Below, in pieces: positions 58,120 to 64,000 of a DNA stretch of 64,000 nucleotides. A model generated the notes under the pieces. It was not told the origin of the DNA. It saw only the letters and a list, made by a program, of their open reading frames with translations, and ran no database searches. The DNA comes from Viola odorata (lineage: Eukaryota; Streptophyta; Magnoliopsida; Malpighiales; Violaceae). The translations under genes were made by a program, and so were the position numbers. Position 1 is the stretch's first letter. Each line of letters begins with the position of its first letter. The DNA is taken from the NCBI GenBank assembly GCA_963691705.1, contig OY829538.1:78994781-79058780 (forward strand). Reading direction: 5' to 3'.

Positions 58120-58858
58120 CCCTCCTTACCTTTCTTCTGTGTTTGTGTCTCATCTTCTAGTACTGCTGATTTGTTATATTTCTAATTAATCAGGTAATTA
58201 TTATCCATATATAGTTGGCACTTTTTTTTTCTTCTTTTGATTATATATTTAAATCCATGTCTGTGCTTAATTCTTCTTTTGATCAGATCATTTGAAGAAC
58301 ATCTTGTAGCTATCTTGGCAACATTAAACATTGACTTTTGTTTAACCAACCACCCTCCTTTGCTTGATTGCCACAATGAGTTCCTAAACTTAATTATCAC
58401 AACATCCATCCTGCTCTGTGTTCCCTTTTACTCCTTCTGATCTGATTATAATCAGGTAATTATCCATATATACTTTGCTACTTTCTTTGTTTTTGCCGTG
58501 TTTTTGATAATCCATGTCTGTTCAGCTGTCCTTAATGCTTATGATCTATCTCTTGCTTCTTTTCATCAGATGATAGTGAAGAGCATCTGTCAATCATCAA
58601 TAGTTTGTTGTCCTCCTTTTATTCTTCAGGTTTATCATCTGATTCGAGTGTAAACTGTCGAACTTAGGAATCAGGTGACTTTAATCTTCAGATGCTTAAT
58701 TACATGTGATTCATATGACTTATTTACTTATAATTCTTTCAGGAATAGAAAGCAGAAGAAAAGTTAATTGTATGATGGATAGGGATGGTATGAAACATCT
58801 GAAGAGAAGGCTTGATAACAGAGGATGGGAGTGCGAGTATTGTGGCCATCCTTTCTAA
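58120..58858 (+). pseudogene. Inverted NLR stub: leader exons plus truncated BED finger
   Basis: This is the only NLR material on the plus strand. Three leader exons end at CAG/GT donors (about 58195, 58457 and 58673) with acceptors TTTTGATCAG (58287) and TTTTCATCAG (58570). They match the NLR-2 leader most closely. The coding exon starts MMDRDGMKHLKRRL at 58772 and reads WECEYCGHPF, the first half of a BED finger similar to NLR-3/4/5. It then stops at 58856-58858, where the AT-rich repeat array begins. The His/Cys half of the finger, NB-ARC and LRR are absent. Confidence 0.8.
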
Positions 58859-59632
58859 TTTGGAAAACTGTTTTCTAATTCCAAAACAAAATTTTGAAAA
58901 CTATTTTCCAAAAACAGTTTTTTAGATTTGGAAAAAAAAATATAACTTGGAAAATTGTATTATGCATTTCGTTAACTTTTATTTAAATTTGAAAAACAGT
59001 TTCCTAAATTTGGGAAAATATTTTCTAAATTTAGAAATTATTTCCTAAATTTCTAAACATTCTTATAAATTTGAAAAACAGTTTTTTTAATATGTAAAAA
59101 AAGTTTTTTAATCTAGGAAAATTGTATTCTGCATTTCGTTAACTTTTTTAAATTCAGAAAAATGTCCTATATTAATAAAAAACAGTTTTCTAAATTTGGA
59201 AATAGTTTTCTAAATTTTAAAAACGATTTTCTAAATTTGAAAATAAAAATTCTGCATTTCATTAACTTTTTAAAATTCAAAAAACTGTTTCCTAAATTAG
59301 AGGATAAATGCAATCATCTTTTGGCCAATAAATACTCTATTATAAATCCTACATCCTACGTACTTTAATCCCCATAACAGGTGACAACAGACTTTTGGAA
59401 AACTGTTTCCTTAATTCAAAAATATTTTCTTAATTTCGATAATTTTCAAAATTTTGAAAAACTTTCTAAATTTGGAAAATAATTTTCTAAAGTTGAAACA
59501 CTGTTTTCGAAATTTAGAAAATGATTTTAAATTTGGAAAACGATTTCAAGTTCCAAAATATATTTTCTGCATTTCAATAACTTTTTTAAATTTGGAAAAC
59601 TGTTTTCTTAATTCCAAGATATGTTTTCTTCT
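58856..59632. repeat. AT-rich degenerate tandem repeat array
   Basis: Roughly 780 bp built from variants of AATTTGGAAAACTGTTTTCTA, a unit of about 25 bp that is partly self-complementary. A longer period is marked by GCATTTCGTTAACTTTT-like text at about 58963, 59132, 59250 and 59569. ORFs inside (LENNFLKLKH-type) are by-products of the repeat. Confidence 0.85.
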
Positions 59633-60440
59633 ATCTCCACAATGTGGTGGGTGACAAAGAGATCAGGAAAGGTGAAGGGATGGAATTTGATCAGCTTTTT
59701 CGTAATGCTTCTAATTTGAGAGAGCGATTCAAATATACGTCCTTTTGAATTGGGTGCCCTTGTGGTAGTATTTCGTCTGAAAGAAACACCTCTTCTTGAC
59801 CTGCATTCTGTAAGATATTTGGTTTATGTTTTTGTCTCTTTATTTGCTGTATTTACATTTTAAACGGTTCTTTACTTGGAATTTGAGGTTTCTGCATATG
59901 TGTTTTTCATGAGTTTAATGAAGAATTCTAAGCATCTAGGTTCAAAGAAGAGGTTTTTGTTTTCTTTATGCTATTTTTGCATCACTCCTTAGTTATTAGT
60001 ATAGTTCCATGTTAAGCACAGCTGGTGAAAACAATAAGCATTACTAGGCTGTTATTCACTCAGTTTTCCTGTATTGTTTCAGTTAACTAGTTTATCTGAC
60101 ATAACCTTAAACTCTCCAGGTGCTTTAATAAGCATATCTGTCAAACATCAGATGCTAGAACACCATTCCTGTCAAACCTTAAATCAATTGAAATAAAGCA
60201 GTGTCACAACAAGTTGAAGAAATTGTTTCCTCCATGTTTGCTGTCTAACCTTCATTGTTTTGGCTTTCCATTTATTCAAACTTATTTTATTCCGTTGGTG
60301 GCATTTTTCAGGATGTCAGAGTAAGCGATGTTGAAGTTGCTTTTTCTTCTTATCTCTGCAAAAGTACATTTATACCAATGATTAATTGTTCCAATAAGAG
60401 AAATGTACATCTCTTTTGTCTCTGTGTCATGACTGTGATC
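59633..60440 (+). pseudogene. MED19 copy E fragment
   Basis: Begins inside exon 2 (CTCCACAATGTGGTGGGTGA, encoding HNVVGDKEIRKGEGMEFDQ) straight after the AT-rich array. It has lost two bases in the GAGAGAAAGCGATTC region (here GAGAGCGATTC), and then carries an exon 5 copy at about 60312-60440. Exons 1, 3 and 4 are missing. Tail-to-tail with AAAD-C. Confidence 0.8.
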
Positions 60441-60584
60441 TAATGATAAGAGCCAAATAATAAAGGATACAATCATACAAGCCAAATAATAAAAATAAAC
60501 ATCAAACGGTAACTAAATTTCATAGTAGATGATAGAGATATTTTATCAGCAGAATTGCATTTTGTGTGTAGTGGATATATATTT

Positions 60585-62116
60585 TCAATCTGTGGCACTG
60601 GCTAGTATTGCATCCAGGTTTTCCAGCACCACCTTCCAAGCATAAACGACATGCCGATCCTCTGTCAGGCTTGCACCTACACAGAACCGTATGACATAGA
60701 CTCCTCCAACCACAGAATGGGTCATGTGCACATCCCCTGATGCATTAATGGACTCCAATAACTTTCTGGTAATCTCATTAGCTCCTTCCTCATAATCATT
60801 ACTGCACAGCTTGCTCTTTTTGGTAGGCAGTACCCTAAAACATACAGTTGCAAAATTTCTTGGAACTGCCACCTCAAATCTATCGTCACCAGTCACAAGC
60901 TCTTCAAACAGCTTGGCCATCTTGACATGGCTTCTTATAAACCTTCTTAGGTTATCCACTCCATAACTTCTCAGCACTAGCCACAGCTTCAGAGACCTAA
61001 ATCTTCTGCTCAGGACTATTTGCCAGTCTCTGTAGTCCACCACATTTCCTGACTCAGTTGCCTTGTTCTTTAAAAACTCAGGATTTGTTGAGAGGGATTT
61101 CTTAAGAGCATCTGGATTTTTCACCCAAAGGCAGCAACAGTCCAATGTAGTGAAGAACCACTTGTGTGCATTGAGGCTAAACGAGTCCACGCCCTCTACA
61201 CCATCAATAAAATGGCGAAATTCCGGACATATGCAGGCACTTCCTGCATAAGCAGCATCCACATGCACCCACAAGCCATATTCCCTGGCAACATCACACA
61301 ATGGCATCAGTGGATCAACTGCCGTTGTTGAAGTTGTCCCAACAGTTGCACATAAAAAGCAAGGGACTAATCCAGCATCTATGTCAGAGAGAATGGCCAA
61401 TCTCAATGAATCAGGAGGTAGAGAGAACAATGTTGATTTAGATGTCTTTATCGGACGAAGATTGTTGGGATGGATTCCAGCAATTTGAGCTGCTTTCGGG
61501 AGTGCACTGTGTGTTTGATCTGAGCTATAAACAGCCAGCTTCCCGATATTTTCCTTCCCGATCTGCGCCAGCTTTTGATCTCTAGCAGTCACTAGGGTGC
61601 TCAGGATCGCCTCACAAGTAGTCCCTTGTATAACCCCTCCACCAGTTCCAGAGAAGAGGAATGATTCAGGAAGCCGAAGCATTTCGCCGAGCCAATCCAT
61701 GACAATGCTCTCTAGTTCGGTTGCAGCAGGTGATGCCACCAGTTAAACCCTACAACATTGAACCCTGTGCTAAGTATTTCTCCTATAAACCCCGCAATGC
61801 TGCCACTTGTAGGAAAATATGCGAAGTAATTGGGACTTTGCCAATGAGTGATGCCTGGAATGATGTGTTTTTGCACGTCTTGGAGGATGGACTTGATCGG
61901 TTCAGGAGCATTTGGGGCGGATTTAGGGAGGATTTTCTTGAGATAGCCAGGCTCCACCTGGCTCAAAACAGGGATTTTTTCAATGGTTTGGTAGTAATCA
62001 GCAATGAAATCTACAGCCATGTGGCATTGCCTCCTGAACTCCTCAGGGTCTAAAGGGCTTCTGTTGAGGAGAGAGCAGCTGTTTTCGGTTTCAAAGCCAG
62101 TGCTGATGATGCCCAT
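60585..62116 (-). pseudogene. AAAD copy C: decarboxylase-family gene with one frameshift
   Basis: From ATG 62116 the frame follows AAAD-B to VVGFNW. There GATGCCATCCAG of AAAD-B is GATGCCACCAG here, one base lost at about 61737, and the first frame ends soon after. The second frame then runs without a stop from [10 protein letters not shown] to the end (DAILASATD, a two-codon insertion relative to B). H203, D287 and K319 equivalents are kept. The catalytic-loop Tyr is Phe (NPEFLKNK, codon 61074-61076), the state seen in aromatic aldehyde synthases. S370 is kept. The upstream region departs from A and B at about 62181, so the promoter is lost. It is a recent pseudogene unless the lost base is a sequencing error. 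Confidence 0.88.
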
Positions 62117-62186
62117 TGTTTGGAATTTGGAGTTGAATTTAGAGAGGAGAACTGAAAGGTGAAATGAGTTTGGTTTAACGGGAATC

Positions 62187-63185
62187 AATTAAGAGGATTC
62201 GGGAGAGGAGAAAACAAATTAAAAAGAGGGAAGACATTACCGTAATAGAAGAACACCAACTAAAGATACAAATGTTGGAGAATAATTAGTGTTGTTTAAT
62301 GGGTTAAGATTAATCATGTAAAACATTAAGGGGTAGAGTGCTCTTGGCAGATAGGTAATTTTCTTCATATATGTAAATAAAATCTATAATATTATTTAAG
62401 GGATAAAAGTGTCGTATTAACTATTTATTTATAAATGTTTGATAATTGGGTTTATCACTTTAAATACCTAATTATATTTAACAATTAAAATACGAACGAT
62501 GCTTACTTATTAGAATTATGAGCTGGTGGAAGATGAAGCCTTATAAGAAAGGTTTGCTCGGGGATGATTATATTTTTCATATTATTAATGAGATTGTTTT
62601 TCTTGAAAGTTTATTGAGATTGTTAAAATTGATTCTGTTGGGAGAAAAAAACAGAAATTCTAAACATACAGACGAGAAGGCAGAAATTACAGCTTCGTCA
62701 TTGGGCTTGGCGTCTCAGGTTGTTGGATTGGATGGAAGATACATAGAAAGTAGAAAGTCTCCTCTTCCATTCCATTTCATTTTCATTTTCACCAAAGCTT
62801 CTCTCTGTATAAAACCAGTCAACACCTCACTGCCACCCCCCACAACATGCCATACCCATTCTCTCTCTCTAAGGTAATTTTTTATTCCTTTCTTCAGCTC
62901 TTCTTGTTTGATTTTCTTTGTAAAGGAAAGTTGGCCCACTGCTCCCAGGGTGGATACGTCACTGCTCCGCTGTACGTCCGGTTGCAATGATGTGTGTCCT
63001 ATTTCTACAGCAAAAATTAATGCAGCACGTGAAATTAAATTTGTGCATCTAATTTTTCTCTTCACACCACCGACGACAGAAAACAGTTGGAAACATAAAT
63101 GAAAAAAATAGAGGGGCTGAATTCAAAGAAATGGATACGATCACGTAGCTAAAATGGAAGGGCCCGGCGGACATGTAGTTTAGTT
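62187..63185. repeat. Intergenic repeat segment, copy R3
   Basis: Matches R2 (46480-48000) but lacks about 1 kb of its middle. In its place 62660-62935 holds the sequence listed as an orphan promoter. Confidence 0.65.
62690..62900 (+). promoter_or_regulatory. Orphan promoter and first exon
   Basis: TATAAAA at 62808-62814 is followed about 33 bp later by an ATG (62847-62849) and MPYPFSLSK, ending at an AAG/GTAATT donor (62873/62874) after a CT-rich stretch. No downstream exon is recognisable. Absent from the R1 and R2 copies of this region. Confidence 0.4.
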
Positions 63186-63339
63186 GTTTCTTAAATTGGT
63201 CGCTAGGTTATTATTTTCATATTAATGAATTCTCAAAAGTTTTTTCAGTTCAAATTGATCTCATATGGTATATCCGGTTAATTCACATTAATTCTTACCG
63301 TCAGAAAAGTAATTAACGGAGATAAATATTCGTTAAGTT

Positions 63340-63490
63340 CTATTATTTTATTATTTTGTACGAGCATCCTTAATGTACGTTCGAGAAAAAATAAGGGGTA
63401 AAATTGTCTTAAACAGTAAGTCATCCGGCCTACTTAATATACATGTTCAAAATCAAAGCGACGTTTAATTAAACTGGGAGAGAGTACTTC
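63340..63490. mobile_element. Stowaway-like MITE fragment
   Basis: AATGTACGTTCGAGAAAAAA, then AGTAAGTCATCCGGCC, and a right end GCGACGTTTAATTAAACTGG followed by GAGAGAGTA. Related to the right half of the MITE at 25219-25477. Confidence 0.55.
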
Positions 63491-63679
63491 AAATACTAAT
63501 AATTTTTAATTATAAACTTCTCATGCTAATGGGTGTACATGATTTTTTTTAAATTTATTAAAATATTAATATTTTGTACACGTCAACTATGTTATGTAGT
63601 CAAATTTGAAATTATTTCGTGACACATCAACAAAGAGTTTAGAAACATCTAATGTTGAGCAATAAAAAGGCGAGAAATT

Positions 63680-63808
63680 TATTTTTTCTCGGACGTACGT
63701 TTGAAAAAAAAGTACGATTTTTTTTGGGGTCAAATAGTGAGTCATTCGGTCTCCTTAATATGCGTGTCCAAATAGTAAACGACGTTTAATTGTGAAAGGA
63801 GGGAGTAC
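63680..63808. mobile_element. Second Stowaway-like MITE fragment
   Basis: CGGACGTACGTTTGAAAAAA ... ACGACGTTTAATTGTGAAAG ... GAGGGAGTA. It interrupts a segment that is continuous at about 48880 in the duplicate copy, so it was inserted after that duplication. Confidence 0.65.
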
Positions 63809-63933
63809 ATTTATCCGAAAAAATGTCATTAACCCATTGAAAATTTTGAGTGACTCAACCATTTCAAATACATGTTAGTCCATGTTTTTCAATCATTATT
63901 CCTTGATTCTTATAGACATGAAAAGTCATAGAT

Positions 63934-64000
63934 GGCTAGAACTGTTCATCGGTTAACCGAAACCGAAACCGAAACCGATAATCGAAGTTTCAGTTTCGGT
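63934..64000. mobile_element. Left end of a hAT-like element running out of the window
   Basis: CTGTTCATCGGTTAACCGAA followed by repeated ACCGAA text, as at 22523-22560. Confidence 0.4.

Noticed and set aside
59162..59654. ORFs rich in Leu, Asn and Phe within the AT-rich array
   Set aside because: They are periodic translations of the tandem repeat.

Overview
The window looks like nuclear DNA of a flowering plant, most likely a eudicot. Evidence: AT-rich intergenic DNA, spliceosomal introns with GT/AG borders, several plant-type transposons (Stowaway-, Harbinger-, Mutator- and hAT-like), and plant-specific gene families. I cannot name the species. The window is dominated by a young, heavily rearranged cluster of BED-zinc-finger NLR immune-receptor genes, all on the minus strand. 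Fragments of a Mediator MED19 gene (plus strand) and of an intronless aromatic L-amino-acid decarboxylase (AAAD, minus strand) have been duplicated together and shuffled among them.

Layout. 1-1250: relic of an NLR, its leader, and a duplicated last exon of a BAG gene. 1691-4849: NLR-1, intact. 6388-7719: a three-exon BAG co-chaperone gene. 10838-14221: NLR-2, broken by one stop codon, with an amplified leader and a stray BED fragment upstream. 15700-17546: deleted MED19 copy D and deleted AAAD copy A. 18916-21900: NLR-3, intact. 22519-25753: transposon-rich gap (hAT-like, Harbinger-like, Stowaway, GC-rich hairpin). 26847-28757: MED19-A pseudogene fused to an NLR 3' flank. 29259-32198: NLR-4, intact, with a 10-residue duplication before the MHD motif. 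34410-37311: NLR-5, broken by a 2-bp deletion. 38927-40834: MED19-B, the best-preserved MED19 copy. 41370-42896: AAAD-B, intact. 43560-49010: repeated intergenic segments, hairpin MITEs and a WSD relic. 49726-52017: a five-exon WSD1-like wax ester synthase/DGAT gene. 52259-53232: a Mutator-like element with a 10-bp target duplication. 54980-57790: MED19-C pseudogene. 58120-58858: plus-strand NLR leader and BED stub cut off by an AT-rich repeat array. 59633-62116: MED19-E fragment and AAAD-C with one frameshift. 62187-64000: repeats, an orphan promoter/first exon and MITE pieces.

How the genes may work together. The five NLRs share near-identical NB-ARC and LRR portions but carry two distinct BED-finger types, so the BED-plus-linker end appears to be the part that has been exchanged. 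The AAAD copies differ at the catalytic-loop residue that in this family separates decarboxylases (Tyr) from aldehyde synthases (Phe). The WSD1-like enzyme has Gln in place of the second His of its HHxxxDG motif. MED19, AAAD and NLR pieces seem to have travelled as a block (MED19 tail-to-tail with AAAD) during cluster expansion. BAG and WSD1-like look like ordinary single-copy neighbours, each partly copied by the same process.
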